Assembly: GCF_040954645.1 (NCBI RefSeq)
Contig: NC_092804.1
Location: 145,213,108 to 145,277,107 of the forward strand
Reading direction: 5' to 3'
DNA from: Diabrotica undecimpunctata
Taxonomy: Eukaryota; Arthropoda; Insecta; Coleoptera; Chrysomelidae
Length of the DNA: 64,000 nucleotides
In this document: piece after piece, positions 25,701 through 33,452 of the stretch
Layout of the letters: every line of letters begins with the position of its first letter
Position numbering within the stretch: the first letter of the stretch is position 1
Made by a program: the position numbers and the translations under genes
Notes under the pieces: generated by a model
Databases searched by the model: none
What the model saw: the letters and a program-made list of their open reading frames with translations, nothing else
What the model was told of the DNA's origin: nothing

Positions 25701-27527
25701 ACTAGGAAAACTGTAAGTTTATGTTTCGATTAAATAGATAAAATGTCATAGCTTCTTGTCATTTCATGTCCATGAAATTTTTAGCATAGCCAATGTCTTA
25801 CTAAATTTATTTTATTGTGTTTTTTTTTGTCATGTGAATAGTATTATAAATTAATAGGTTCCAATTTAAGTATCTGATATGTCCATAATTAGCCTCCAAT
25901 CCCCTAATCTCGAGTACGATCATTGTCTCGGTAACGTTTTTTCATGCGTGGAAGTGACTGTCGCAGGATTTAGTTCATAAGCATCCTCATCTTGCATATT
26001 TTTCTTTTTATTCAACTGCATAAAACTAGCACGCTGTAGAGTTTAAAATGCAGCCAGTTTAATTCTGTAGTGGGCTCCTTGTCGATATATTGTTCTCATA
26101 TGTAGTCCTTCATCGGTTGAGCGGCTTAGTGCTCGGAATTGTCACATTCCACTCTGAGTCCTTTATTTTGTTTACCAAGATGAGCCAATGTCACCTTCAG
26201 ATCCCCACTTATGGTCTCGGAAGGTACGCTAACATGCCTTTGGACTTAGGGAGTTCTTCAACCTTAATGGACTCTTCTCCAGCACATGGCAAACCGAAAT
26301 ACTAGTCCATGAGTTTATTAGGGCATATGTTATGGACCCTATTTTATTATTGGTTGGTTTCTCGATATTGTGGAGACTGGTCCAGAGCGCGCTGGACATC
26401 ATTTTTGAAGGTAGTTTTGATAGATTTTACGTCGTTCTTAGAGTCCCTTATTTTTGTATGAGAATTAAGGTCTGCACATTTAGAGCTCCCAAAGTAAATA
26501 TAGAGCCTAATAAGAAAGGAGTTGGGGGTTGGTATCTCCAGTAGACCGCTTGGGACAGTTAGTTATTTCTACATACCCAACTTTCGTGTAGATTTGGACA
26601 TGGCACACTGCGCTTTTAGCTTGCATGTTGCTGTGACTTGATCCCTGGAAGTCTCTCTGTCCCAAGTCAGTATGGAACAGCGCGACGGGGATTTAAATTT
26701 CTATGTTGCGTTGTTTTCCTGCCATTTGTAGAGTTGTTTTTCGTGGGTCTTTATTAATGGTTTTAATCTCAGTAGACTGATTATCATCTTGATTGAACTC
26801 TGATTTCCTATGTCTAAGGAATTCTCGAAAAGTTTTCTGCTGTTGGTGCCATAATTCTTTGACATTTAACATTAACATAATATAAAGAAAGTAGTTCATC
26901 TAATTCCTGTGTTTTCTATTATTTGTGTTGTTTTTATCGTTTAGAATAATTGAAGAGTTCTCTTTACAGACATGTATTAGCTCACGAGTGATAATTTCAA
27001 GGCACATTTTTTCGGAAGAGTTATTGTTCTGTAGTTGTAAGTTTTTCTGTTTGTATCAGACCTCATCATCATCACGTAGCGCTACAACCCTGGGTGGGTC
27101 TTAGCTGACTGTACAACTTTTTTCCAATTTGTTCGGTCTTCCATCAACCTAGGGTCAAATGGAATGTTCATTTTTCGGAGATCTGCTTGGATGTTATCTC
27201 TCCATCGCATTCTGGGACGTCCGAGTGGTCTTTTGCCTGTGGAAATCTGACCTTGTATCAGACCTACCTAATTTTATTTGCTAACATGCTACGTAATCAA
27301 TACACATCTGCTAACAAGAAATCAGACTCTCTATTAATTAGATTTTTTTATTCATTTTTAGGATTGTCTTAACAGTTACGTTACTTGCAAAAAGATTAGG
27401 ATGTTATAAAATGTCCTTAGACTGCAAAGATCCACTTATAGCGTTTTACAAGTCCCTTGGATATAAGCTGGAGCCAGGGAATTCCAACTCCATGATGCTG
27501 AGATTTGAAAAGGTTGATCCATCCTGA
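4763..27527 (+). CDS. GNPNAT1: Glucosamine-6-phosphate N-acetyltransferase (whole gene, split by introns)
   Basis: The enzyme moves an acetyl group from acetyl-CoA to glucosamine-6-phosphate, the second committed step toward UDP-GlcNAc and hence chitin and glycans. Common exons 23612-23831, 25523-25712 and 27362-27527 join in frame (phases 0/1, 1/2, 2) to give LYDPNLLKNLDWS, PGEPWIVVRPL, FLQILSQLTEVG, YYVTVIEDT, KFIHDCALRARLEDVVV, RGKQLGKL (acetyl-CoA loop) and FYKSLGY: the full GNAT fold in family order. With the 15467 first exon the protein is 202 aa; with the 4763 exon, 196 aa (human 184). Introns hold many transposons. AATAAA at 27653-27658 is the likely poly(A) signal. No break is seen. 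Identity is near certain; only the first exon is inferred. Confidence 0.92.
4783..5486. other. AT-rich intronic sequence before the pogo element
   Basis: No coding similarity seen. The left terminal repeat of the pogo-type element that starts coding at 5487 should lie here, but I could not find a match to its right terminus. Confidence 0.4.
5487..7240 (+). pseudogene. Tigger-like transposase with CENP-B-type DNA-binding domain, broken
   Basis: The N-terminus (MSPRKYKCLTIVQKKKLI, then a GEKKNNVSKNLG helix-turn-helix) is the CENP-B/Tigger DNA-binding domain. The catalytic core follows in pieces: FNTDETGLFFK (first Asp, about 5880), KCHGGKHSKERLTVLL (about 5945), LDNCTVH (second Asp, about 6570), PPNTTSKLQPLYQGII (about 6635). 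The third catalytic Asp of PLDQG is Tyr here. An acidic C-terminus lies at 6943-7182 in a shifted frame and ends near QQTSIIQFFRKID. Frameshifts, stops and the inserted retroelement all disrupt it. Confidence 0.85.
6169..6519 (+). mobile_element. 5'-truncated non-LTR retrotransposon 3' end nested in the pogo element
   Basis: The 15-base sequence AACAGTTAATGGGGA occurs just before (6154-6168) and just after (6520-6534) this segment: a target site duplication. The insert encodes the C-terminal tail of a retroelement polyprotein (LLTGHCKLNRHLKLMG, then a CRFCHLEEETADHILCQC zinc-knuckle pattern) and ends in TAATC repeats, a simple-repeat 3' tail like that of I-clade elements. Confidence 0.88.
7640..7725 (+). 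mobile_element. Tiny reverse-transcriptase relic
   Basis: The + strand reads VFIYFEKAFD, stop, AYVQFW, which is the conserved FxDFEKAFDS block of non-LTR reverse transcriptases. Nothing more of the domain is visible. A GA-rich run follows at 7726-7739. Confidence 0.4.
7919..7996 (+). CDS. Small ORF interrupted by a retroelement, possible 5' exon
   Basis: ATGGCG in a good context (AAAACATGG) starts MASLNRLHLDDSDNKYD. If the retroelement at 7997-9453 and one copy of its target duplication are removed, the frame continues as KYTLLKQ and stops at 9481, or exits through a GTAAAG donor at 9480. A TCAGTC initiator-like element lies near 7860. It is in the wrong phase to be another GNPNAT1 first exon. 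I do not recognise the peptide; it may be chance. Confidence 0.2.
7997..9433 (+). pseudogene. Non-LTR reverse transcriptase, one nonsense codon and an internal deletion
   Basis: One frame covers nearly the whole copy. RT motifs in order: KAPGTDG (8000), the palm entry NYRPITLLN (about 8172), NGFRPNRATTDNIF (about 8275), MYIDFKQAFDSV (about 8375), YADDVAII with the catalytic aspartates (about 8643), thumb-side FTYLGTEI (about 8838), ETWVMTKKD and a C-terminal SWLGHVQRQ, KKGRPRTRWLDDVEDDL tail. A TAG at 8168-8170 interrupts it once. The usual GVRQGDxLS block before LFNLVLEAV is missing (about 8545), so ten or so residues are deleted. RTE- or Jockey-related; I cannot fix the clade by eye. Confidence 0.88.
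7997..9453 (+). mobile_element. 5'-truncated non-LTR retrotransposon with target duplication
   Basis: GATCATAAA flanks it on both sides (7988-7996 and 9454-9462). The insert starts inside the reverse transcriptase (KAPGTDGISAELL) and ends with GAA repeats after the stop codon at 9433, a simple-repeat tail. It is the longest reverse-transcriptase copy in the window. Confidence 0.88.
9463..9800. other. AT-rich spacer, nothing recognised
   Basis: Apart from poly-T runs (9713-9722) no repeat or coding pattern stands out. Confidence 0.35.
9805..9919 (+). mobile_element. Non-LTR relic, left part (interrupted by the hAT-like element)
   Basis: The reading LFTSKGNILMRWVKH, followed by LLEGN, is the linker block LxTxxxEIxxRWxxHFxxLLN found just before the RT domain of many insect non-LTR elements. 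The copy continues on the far side of the hAT-like element at 12638. Confidence 0.55.
10182..10243 (+). repeat. 62-bp inverted repeat, left arm
   Basis: Pairs with 11442-11504 in opposite orientation, with about five mismatches. It flanks a minus-strand retroelement fragment. The sequence (…ATTGACGTTTGA end) resembles termini I associate with Penelope-type repeats; that link is inference. Confidence 0.8.
10248..10690 (-). pseudogene. C-terminal part of a non-LTR polyprotein
   Basis: The minus strand reads VLCYGSEVWTINADLKRRL, then WFGHLLRM and a WTGRIGGGEREYG tail: the post-RT segment of insect endonuclease/reverse-transcriptase proteins. It belongs with the RT fragment at 10974-11411, from which it is separated by a frame-broken stretch. 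Confidence 0.75.
10974..11411 (-). pseudogene. Non-LTR reverse transcriptase palm fragment
   Basis: FTDLEKAYDIVPR (first catalytic Asp), KELKQGCSMSPLLFNLYI, then NFAYDQVILAQ where YADD is expected. The catalytic pair is lost, so the enzyme would be inactive. Confidence 0.8.
11442..11504 (-). repeat. 62-bp inverted repeat, right arm
   Basis: Reverse complement of 10182-10243. The R1-type fragment begins immediately after it. Confidence 0.8.
11510..12060 (-). mobile_element. R1-type non-LTR 3' fragment
   Basis: The minus strand reads WQEEWNNKEDVAQWTKMLIPSLRNWV, the segment after the RNase-H-like region in R1-type elements, then a decayed Cys/His block (CNRCTVERNRM) and a lysine-rich tail. Several frameshifts. 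Confidence 0.6.
12029..12629. repeat. Tandem duplication of the hAT-like right end (2 x about 300 bp)
   Basis: Unit 1 is 12029-12333, unit 2 is 12334-12629. Both start CTGTAGGCGCATGCTACTCG and both end in the GGGTGCGCCACAG terminal repeat, preceded by a G-run/C-run hairpin. Differences are small indels and substitutions. Confidence 0.93.
12638..12960 (+). mobile_element. Non-LTR relic, right part
   Basis: Reads VKITIKKTENHKSGNDGIPAVV, the KNxKAPGxDGIPxE entry of the RT domain, continuing the copy interrupted at 9927. An internal deletion then joins to a 3' end (LEKFLSGLGPTQDF-like, about 12890-12950). Confidence 0.6.
12961..14010. other. AT-rich stretch, nothing recognised
   Basis: About 1 kb inside the long first intron of GNPNAT1. 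No coding or repeat signature stands out on either strand. Confidence 0.4.
14015..14560 (-). mobile_element. Non-LTR 3' fragment
   Basis: LKILNFYVFSVLMYGAEAWTL and WCYRRMLRISYVHH (14256-14489) are the post-RT YGxExW and WRRMLRISW blocks. A 3' UTR-like part continues to 14015. The same 3' end recurs at about 24086. Confidence 0.75.
14590..14805 (+). mobile_element. Non-LTR 3' end with ATAC-repeat tail
   Basis: Reads RKLEWLGHLERMQRNRQVKNI and a basic C-terminus, ending in TACATACATACA (about 14785-14800), a simple-repeat tail. 5'-truncated. Confidence 0.65.
14806..15466. other. Intron sequence upstream of GNPNAT1 exon B
   Basis: No coding similarity. TCAGTG near 15279 could act as an initiator for a promoter of the exon at 15467. 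That is only a sequence match. Confidence 0.3.
15467..15499 (+). CDS. GNPNAT1: GNPNAT1 alternative first coding exon B (MGNACRCNSVQ)
   Basis: ATG at 15467 encodes eleven codons, followed by a consensus CAG|GTAAGT donor at 15500. It ends in phase 0 as needed by 23612. No credible acceptor precedes the ATG, so it looks like a separate first exon with its own promoter. Gly at 2, with Cys at 5 and 7, is the pattern of N-myristoylated and palmitoylated proteins, hinting at membrane attachment. Confidence 0.65.
15506..16215. other. Intron sequence, nothing recognised
   Basis: Frames at 15681-15863 (-) and 15978-16205 (+) show no family pattern. Poly(A)-like and AT-rich runs only. Confidence 0.35.
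16216..16890 (+). mobile_element. Tc1-like transposase relic
   Basis: Pieces in different frames follow Tc1 order: RTIVSSALRNRKF (DNA-binding part), VLFFDESQFCHG (first catalytic Asp), a SVMVWGGI-like block, and C-terminal VNQNLMQSTPRRLQAAITVKG. The second Asp/third Glu region is not readable. Heavily decayed. Confidence 0.6.
17060..17532. repeat. Short inverted repeat around a GC-rich segment
   Basis: ACGTGACAACGTCTT near 17060-17075 pairs with AAGACGTTGTCACGT at 17518-17532. Between them, 17330-17515 is much richer in GC than its surroundings. The flanking GTCGGTTTTACGGGCG wording recurs widely in insect genomes, so a non-autonomous element is likely. Confidence 0.5.
17533..18215. other. 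AT-rich intron sequence
   Basis: No signature seen on either strand. Confidence 0.35.
18220..18650 (-). mobile_element. RTE-like non-LTR C-terminal fragment
   Basis: On the minus strand: LKGKFYKTIIRPAMMYGTEC, KKDKIKNGYIRGSPGVAPI and MRDHRLRWFG, the RTE-type C-terminal signature. Truncated at both ends. Confidence 0.75.
19016..19060 (-). ncRNA. Hammerhead-like motif, left palindrome arm
   Basis: Mirror copy of 20162-20206 with the same core, so both transcripts reading outward would carry it. Confidence 0.5.
20162..20206 (+). ncRNA. Hammerhead-ribozyme-like motif
   Basis: In order: GAC (20162-20164), CTGAAGA (20165-20171), one extra T, GCTTT/AAAGC hairpin (20173-20177 with 20189-20193), GAAA (20194-20197), A-CCGG-T palindrome as a minimal stem III ending 20202, C at the cleavage position (20203), GTC (20204-20206) pairing with the first GAC. 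This matches the hammerhead core except for the extra base before stem II. Penelope-like elements are known to carry small hammerheads with minimal stem III that work as dimers. Confidence 0.55.
20465..22539 (-). mobile_element. hAT element of the ZMYM1/TTF type
   Basis: The right end, in reverse complement, starts CAGGGCCGCTTTATCCATTA, a typical hAT terminus (22520-22539). The left end is degenerate: GCC/TAGACGCC repeats from 20465 and two copies of a 21-base TAGCCGCCCTTCAAA motif (20500-20545). No matching left terminus or 8-bp duplication was found. Confidence 0.75.
20650..22030 (-). pseudogene. hAT transposase (ZMYM1-like), degenerate
   Basis: From the N side: ISGKYSELEARIKNHNKLAEYV and HSLNLIGSLAAESC (about 21750-21880, the RNase-H-fold block), then DATKALYTGFGEI, LAVIWQHILERVNLSNKYVQ and LSNYFTSIRNKF (21213-21638), then the C-terminal dimerisation region MMQERLNNLWILSIESDV with YDDIIDDFA (20665-20892). 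This is the TTF/ZMYM1 hAT type. Frames are broken between blocks. Confidence 0.8.
22540..23384 (-). pseudogene. mariner transposase, N-terminal and catalytic part
   Basis: Starts at the ATG at 23384 (MEKIKYRAMVEFL), with VYKDYSPSTSTVERWVAEF (HTH), the DDPRRGRGPPKTATT linker, FITMD followed by a TAG where Glu of DET is expected, TWFYHHDPESKQEAKEW and a YSPDL-like block (YSIYLIP) close to the hAT junction. Nonsense and frameshift mutations throughout. Confidence 0.85.
23612..23831 (+). CDS. GNPNAT1: GNPNAT1 common coding exon 2
   Basis: Acceptor TTTTCAG at 23611, donor GTATGT at 23832; 220 nt, phases 0 to 1. Encodes HSIGEEDLYDPNLLKNLDWS through LSQLTEVGNIGKLEFE, the N-terminal half of the enzyme and the substrate-side strands. 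Confidence 0.93.
23839..25520. other. GNPNAT1 intron with weak repeat relics
   Basis: A minus-strand non-LTR 3' end, the same as that at 14015, lies at about 24086-24240. The rest is AT-rich. A block around 25100-25450 is richer in GC (several GCGTCACGG motifs); I do not recognise it. Confidence 0.4.
25523..25712 (+). CDS. GNPNAT1: GNPNAT1 common coding exon 3
   Basis: Acceptor TTTATAG at 25522, donor GTAAGT at 25713; 190 nt, phases 1 to 2. Encodes YYVTVIEDT, KFIHDCALRARLEDVVV and RGKQLGKL, the acetyl-CoA pyrophosphate loop (RGxxLGK) of the GNAT fold. Confidence 0.95.
25730..27061. other. GNPNAT1 intron, unclassified sequence
   Basis: 26050-26690 has balanced base composition and looks like repeat-derived DNA rather than AT-rich intron, but neither strand gives a recognised domain. 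The frame at 26693-26899 (-) is unremarkable. Confidence 0.3.
27062..27250 (-). mobile_element. Non-LTR 3' end with ATC/GAT repeat tail
   Basis: On the minus strand: RPLGRPRMRWRDNIQADL, NIPFDPRLMEDRTNWKKVV and AKTHPGL, stop, then a GAT-repeat tail at 27062-27075. A C-terminal signature common in insect elements, related to the ends at 9433 and 32265. Confidence 0.75.
27362..27527 (+). CDS. GNPNAT1: GNPNAT1 last coding exon
   Basis: Acceptor TTTTTAG at 27361; TGA at 27525-27527. Encodes KRLGCYKMSLDCKDPLIAFY and KSLGYKLEPG, the C-terminal GNAT motif B, ending EKVDPS. Confidence 0.94.
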
Positions 27528-27652
27528 CAATTAGCCGCCAATGCATCCACAAAATCAAAACTTTGAATTAGTTGATCTGTTTTTATTCATATTCACGCCA
27601 ATTATTTGTTTTCATTAAAATATGTTTTCACTATTCAATCATTGTATTGAGT

Positions 27653-27658
27653 AATAAA
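27653..27658 (+). terminator. GNPNAT1: GNPNAT1 poly(A) signal
   Basis: AATAAA 126 bases after the stop codon, in an AT-rich context followed by T-rich sequence. Confidence 0.6.
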
Positions 27659-28133
27659 ATTTTTAAAATAGTTGAAAATTTTTTAGTTGTAATGGATGCA
27701 TTGGTGCTTCGGGACCTTATTTTATTTTTGTAGTTATTTTTGTTAATTTTAACTACATTACTAATAAATATTTATATTAAGAAGTATTTTAATCTCATAA
27801 TAAGATATCTCCAAATTTACATTTAAATTACCAGGAAAATACGCTAGGCACACTCCGAAACAAACAGGCATTTGGGATATAACAGATAATGACATACACA
27901 TATATGAGAACATTCTTTACTGTTACTTTATGCATCAGACTTCATGTTCTATCCCAGAAGGTTTCAATAAGAAAGTTGTAAGAAAAGTGTCCGAGTAGTG
28001 GTCACGTACAAAACCGCCCAGAGATCTTTACGGCGGGGCTCTATTATGAGTAAAACTACCTTTTTTGATTTTAATTTATAATGCAAATTAAAATACAAAA
28101 GAGAGACATTAGATATTTAGTATAAAATACATA

Positions 28134-30290
28134 TGAGGAGGTAACACGCAAACAGGCATAAGTCACACAAAAATTAAAGTTGAGTTAGATGTGCCAATGC
28201 ATTGTTCTGTTGTAGCCAAAGTGGTTTATTTTATCTGATTCATGCAAAAAATTATTAACCATGGTAAAAGCATGTTAAAAACCACCTTTACATGCAAAAC
28301 AACTTATTTCCACTATACTGGTCCATGCTAACCAGCTCATTTCCAACCAACCAATAGAAGCTCTGCAACTGCCACTCAGCTGACCCAGTAAGTCTTACAA
28401 GTTTGAGGGTATGTGAGGGTTTATTGTCAAAAACAATTAGTAATTACTTTATTATTTAAAGAATAATGGATGGGGCAGATGGAAGTGTAAATGTTGGTGA
28501 AGGAAATGAAGGCACTAGAAAGAGAAGAGTTACAGGAGGAAAAAAGAAAAGTGAACAAATTACCAAGTATGTAGCTCCTAAAAGAGCCATAGTTTTTGTA
28601 CCGTTTAAGCACAACAATAAACGTTTCACGTGCGTAAAAATAAGATAAGAATAAGAAGAGTTTTATAGAGTTCCAGACACGAAAAGACAAGACAATATAA
28701 TTGCCAGTCTGATTCATACAACACAAATCAAAAAATGTAGGCCTAAGTCGGTAAACAAAAACAAAAAACCTGGACCTGAGCGAAAGTACTCAATACAATA
28801 CTTTTTTCCAACTGTCTCTGGTGCTAAAGCTTTTTCGCACTGTTATTAATATTGTACAATAAAAACATTGCCAAATAAGTGCATCTTGGGTTTGCTGTTG
28901 AAGGGAAAAGAGAGGGTGACTAAGATTATATCTGAGTAGTGAGTTAAGTATTAGTAAATTAAGTAATATATTAACATAGGTTTTCAGTCACCTGCCACCG
29001 AACCTCCGATACTTACAGTACGTTCTGCCTTTTCAAAGAATAAATTAAAAGTGTACCAGCATAGTCTGCTGAAAGGCACAGCTAATGGTTGAAAAGCGGA
29101 TTCATTCAAGAAGAGCATAGGCGTTTTATGAGTACATGGAAGTGGATGTTTCCCATTCTGTTAACCTTTACTTTGATCTTTAACAAATTCAGCCGCAACC
29201 GAAAAGTCCAATTCAAGAAGCTTTTTACGCGAGACAACTTTGGTTTTATACCTTTTTTATTATTTATTTAAAAACTCAAAACCACATGTTCTACACTTGG
29301 ACAGAGAAGCAGACAGGAAAAGACAGTGTGGAAATATCATCTATTTGAAAGAAGCTAATTTTCAGGGCTGTTATGTACTAACGTTGTTTAGCGATGGTTG
29401 TGTTTCTTAAAATAAAAATAATATTGTTCTGAGAACACCGATTCATTTTTTGGTAACACACAAAACATCAATCCAAAGGATTTTATTGTATTTCTCTGTA
29501 CACGGACATAGTTTTTACCCGCCGACCGTGTTTTTAGAAGAGCAAAAAAGCAGTTGCGAAAAAAAAACCAATAATTTTAATTTAACAGGAATACTATGAC
29601 ATCTACAGTGGTATAGGCAAGGTAAGAGCACTAGGAGATTAACCACTTCTTGATACTAAGAAGCTAAGTGAATACTATAAGGAAATCCAATCAATTAGTG
29701 AACTGAAGAGAATTTTAATATGCTACCTGACACAAGAAGAAATTGAACACCTCCGAAAAAAGGAAAGTCTTCTTTTGAAAAAAATGTTTTTCTGACCCAC
29801 GCCTTGGTTGGTACAAGAGTTTCATTTTTGATGAACCCTTTACAGCAGCTGCTGGTGAGGATCAGGAAGTAATGAGTGACTGTCAACGATGAGCGCTGTG
29901 ACTTCCATATTTAAAAAAAACTGTTTCATTAACTACCTATTATGACAATGTTTGTCACTAGATCAGGCCTATATTATTATTTTATATAAATTGAAGTTCA
30001 TTCAGAAAACCATTCTTCCTTTACTTTATTGCTTTGCTTTTTTACTTTATTTACATGCAAAACGACGTATTTCCAGTGAGTTCATGCAAAAGGTCTTATT
30101 GCCAAAACAAAATCAATTTTTTAGCTACCCTAACTAAAATAAGTGTTTTAATCTCATGTTTGGAACCAATACTATTACATAACATTGATTAGAACTTATT
30201 ATCCTTCTTCAGAGCAAAGCTACAAGTTTTTCGCACTCCCCGAAAAAATGCTTATTTGTGACTTAAGCTTGTTTGCATTTTACCTCCTCA
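28134..30290 (+). mobile_element. TIR-bounded transposon of the SHYCR / SDxC family
   Basis: The ends are inverted repeats of about 37 bases: left TGAGGAGGTAACACGCAAAC (28134 on), right ending …TTTACCTCCTCA (to 30290), with the inner parts AGGCATAAGTCACA and TGTGACTTAAGCTT also pairing. TA lies on both sides (28132-28133, 30291-30292), consistent with a TA target duplication. Length 2157 bp. Several ATGCAAAA motifs sit near both ends. The interior encodes the same protein class as 2054-3776. Confidence 0.7.
28466..29880 (+). pseudogene. Transposase-like protein of SDGC-QNKN family, copy 3, degenerate
   Basis: Begins MDGADGSVNVGEG, followed in broken frames by VPDTKRQDNIIASLIH and KPGPERKYSIQYFFP (28650-28800), a LFSDGCVSQNKNNIVLRTLI block (about 29390), the HGHSFLPADRVF motif (about 29500) and RALGDxxLLDTKKLSEYYKE (about 29620). 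These are the motifs of the family at 2054-3776, but of a distinct subfamily: PADRVF in place of TQNEGD. Many stops and frameshifts. Confidence 0.65.
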
Positions 30291-30299
30291 TATATTTAC

Positions 30300-30800
30300 A
30301 AATAATTGTATTCAAGTGGTCAAATAAGTATGGCGCCAATGAATATCCTCTCGCTCCACCGTGATGCTTCTTTGCCCACATTTCTTATAAAAAAATGCGA
30401 TTTCTTTCAGAAGCCTGTACAAAGTAAAAAGAAAAAACGGCGGTATATTCTCATTACCTTGTATAAAGTTATGTATGCCGAACAATTTTTCATAAAAAAT
30501 TCTTAATGAACAAATCTCTGTAGAGAACTTCTTACAACCTTGTCATATGTGAATATTCTAGAATTGGTTTGAATCACCCGTTTTTTGGCGATTTCAACGT
30601 TCCTCTTTCTTCTCTTTTTTGGAAACTGTAAATGCTTCATTCGCTAACACCAATCATCAACGAAGTACGCCCTATAGTAGCACTCACATTGTTGTTATTT
30701 TGTAAAAAATTTAAAACATTCAACACTACTAGTTTAGCGCAACCATTTAATGATTTACCGAGTTTAAATTTATGAGACTCCATGCTCTCTGCGCAAAATC
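30300..30800 (-). mobile_element. Possible transposase N-terminus relic
   Basis: On the minus strand CAKLVVLNVLNFLQNNNNV is followed by SLMIGVSE, stop, SIYSF, and later LLKEIAFFYKKCGQRS. This resembles the helix-turn-helix start of an unclassified insect transposase (…VYNVxxFF…TAxATGVSxxTV). Weak. Confidence 0.3.
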
Positions 30801-31099
30801 AGACTAAATACTGAAGTGTCGTTTCGTTTTCCAAAGTCTACAATCAAGAATGACTTTTTCTGATAGAACTAATTTACAAAGACTTCGGGTATTAAAATTT
30901 TCCAATTTGCCATTCTGGGATGGCAGTTTTTCGCATTATTTTAATCGTATTGATCGGAGCAGGCTCTTCATTTATTTAAAAGGTCCACATTCATTATAAT
31001 GCCATGTGATAAGCGTAGTAAATACCCAATAAGAATGGGACTGAGAACAACTGAAGAGTTTCTTCTTGTGAATAAAGCGTTTCTACAAAAAAAATGTTT

Positions 31100-31990
31100 C
31101 CCATCATCTTTGTCTCACAATCCTTTGTGGATCTTGGCCGGTTCTAAGATTTGTCTCCATTCTGATCGGTTTCTGTCAACGTGTTGCCATATTCTGATCT
31201 CTAATATCCCTAAGTTGATCGCAATTCGAAATTATATCTTTTGCGCCACTGCCTTCGGTTGTTTATAGCTTCAAGTATTTTGCGGAGTATTTTACGCTCG
31301 AATATTCCCAAAAGTCTTTATTCTTCTGCGTTAGAGTTCATGTTTCTACCCCATATATAAGGACCGGCCCCAGCAGTGTTGTGTATATAATAATTTTAGT
31401 TCTTTGGATGTTTCTTGAGTGGAATTGTTTTTGAAGTCCATAGTCCTCTATTTGTTAGGTTTATCGTCTTTTAACTTTTTCGCTTGTTTTGTTGGTAGTA
31501 GCCACTAGCGAGCCAAGGTATTTGAAGCTGCCAACACGTTCAAAGATATGACCATAGATAAATAATATAATATATACAGAGATATGACCTCCAAAGATTG
31601 TTTCTCGTTCCTCATTTGTTATAGAATCCTTAATAACCAACATGTACTTGATTTTGTCTTCGTTGATGACTAGACCCACCTGTTTAGCCGCCGTTTCAGT
31701 TCTAGGAAATATTGCTCAATATCTCGCTTGCTACGCCCTATTATGTCAATGTCGTCAGCGTATGCTAAGATTTGTATCGACCTATTGTAAATAGTACCGC
31801 CGTCTCTAATTTGTGAGTCTCCGACTACCTTTTCCAAGCAATATGGTTTTCCCTGGCAAGCCAAGGCCCTCGTCTGAGTCCATCCTTTATCTAGATCAAA
31901 GGTTCTAGATTGTTTCTGAAATGCGGGGTGTTTGTTATTTCGGTGCTTATGGTAATGCCATCTCTTGATTTCCGTCCCGCTCTACCTGAG
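31100..31990 (-). mobile_element. Non-LTR reverse transcriptase fragment
   Basis: On the minus strand: GGTIYNRSIQILAYADDIDI (catalytic YADD intact), GLVINEDKIKYM, ERVGSFKYLGSLV, then KNNSTQETSK and the post-RT block to about 31300. Frames change at about 31670. Confidence 0.8.
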
Positions 31991-32264
31991 TTTTTAAATA
32001 TGTTTAGCCATAATACAGCTTATTTCAAATCGAGTGGCGAGCCCTTAGAGACAATAGAATATCTATGATCTGACCCATACAGTGGCGTTGCAATATTAAA
32101 TTATTTGAAATCGCACTAATTACAAAATTATTAATTACTTAAATAATAAATGGAGTTTGATTGTACACAGATTTTTTTATAGATACCAAGCTTTTTGTTT
32201 GTTATAATACCATCTTTAATAATTGATACTCTATAAAGTTTGGTAAAAGTTAATTTCTAATTTA

Positions 32265-33012
32265 GTATCATCATCATCATCATCAGACGTTTTGAGTCCA
32301 CTGCATTCCAGTGGATTTTGGAATTCCAATGCATTCTATCTTGAGCACCCTGAATCCAGTTGTGCTGAATGCGCTTGATGTCATCTGACCACCTTCTTGG
32401 AGGACGTCCTCGATTACGATAAGCATCGTGTCTAGGTCTCCATTCCAGAATTTTCTTCGTCCACCTTCCATCTGGCAACATGCTCCGTGCAGTTCCATTT
32501 CAATGTTGTAATCCTTTGAACTGCGTCAGTAACACCAGTTTTTCTCCTAATTATTGTATTTGATACTCTGTCTCTGATATATTCAGCATTAACCTCTCCA
32601 TCGCTCTCTGTGCCATTTGTATTTTATTGATTACTTTTCTGGTAAGGGTCAATGTTTCTGCTCCATACGTTAGAACTGGGAGTACACATTGATCAAAGAC
32701 CTTCCTTTTCAAGCACATGGGAATATCTGATCTAAAGACTCCTCTCAGTTTTCCGTAAGCCGCCCATGCCAGTCCTATTCTCCTGTTTAGCTCCGTTGTT
32801 TGATTATCTCTTCCTAATTTAATCTCGTGGCCCAGATATTTATAGCTATACACCTGTTCAATTTGCGTGCCGTTAGTTGAGACGTTTTTCGCCAGTATTA
32901 GGTTGGTCATATATTGTGTTTTGAAGAAATTAATTTTAAGTACAACTCGTGTATACGAGCTCTGAAGGTCTTGAAGAAGCTGGCAGGTACGATCTACCCG
33001 GTCTGGGCACAC
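32265..33012 (-). mobile_element. Non-LTR C-terminal fragment with ATC/GAT tail
   Basis: CQLLQDLQSSY, VYSYKYLGHEIKLGRDNQ, CVLPVLTYGAETLTLTRK (32551-33012) then, in another frame, ILEWRPR, RGRPPRRWSDDIKR, RMHWNSK and a GAT-repeat tail at 32268-32285. This is the RT-thumb-to-C-terminus segment of an insect endonuclease/RT protein. Confidence 0.82.
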
Positions 33013-33268
33013 AATATATGTATTGTAATAAATAAATTATAAGTTTTACGGATATACTGATTGTCATATTATTCTTCTTTTATTTTGAAATTTAATTAAT
33101 ATTTCAAAAAGTTTAAAGTTTTAACATTTAATTTTGACATATCATTATGTAGTGTCTTTTTCGGACATTTGGTACATAACCATAAATTTTGAATTGTTTT
33201 TAACCTCAATTTAAGCTCCGTTGAAAAATCTAAATATTTTCATTTTAATAATAATTTATATTCCTATA

Positions 33269-33311
33269 GTGCCCCCAACGTCTAGAGTTTGTTGTGAACC
33301 GATATCACCAT
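33269..33311 (+). CDS. Candidate internal exon (43 nt), unidentified
   Basis: A good acceptor (TTCCTATAG) precedes and a GTAAGT donor follows. In the frame that stays open it reads PPTSRVCCEPISP and its 3' phase fits the next candidate exon. Not recognised. Confidence 0.22.
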
Positions 33312-33452
33312 TGTAAGTTGTTTTTAAATTCTGTTAATTTTATTTGTATTAACTGTTTATGGTAAAATAATAATAAATATGTGATGTTTCTGTCTAAACC
33401 AAGTGTAGTATTATTTCCATTAATAAGATTCTCACCCTTTTATATTTTTAGG

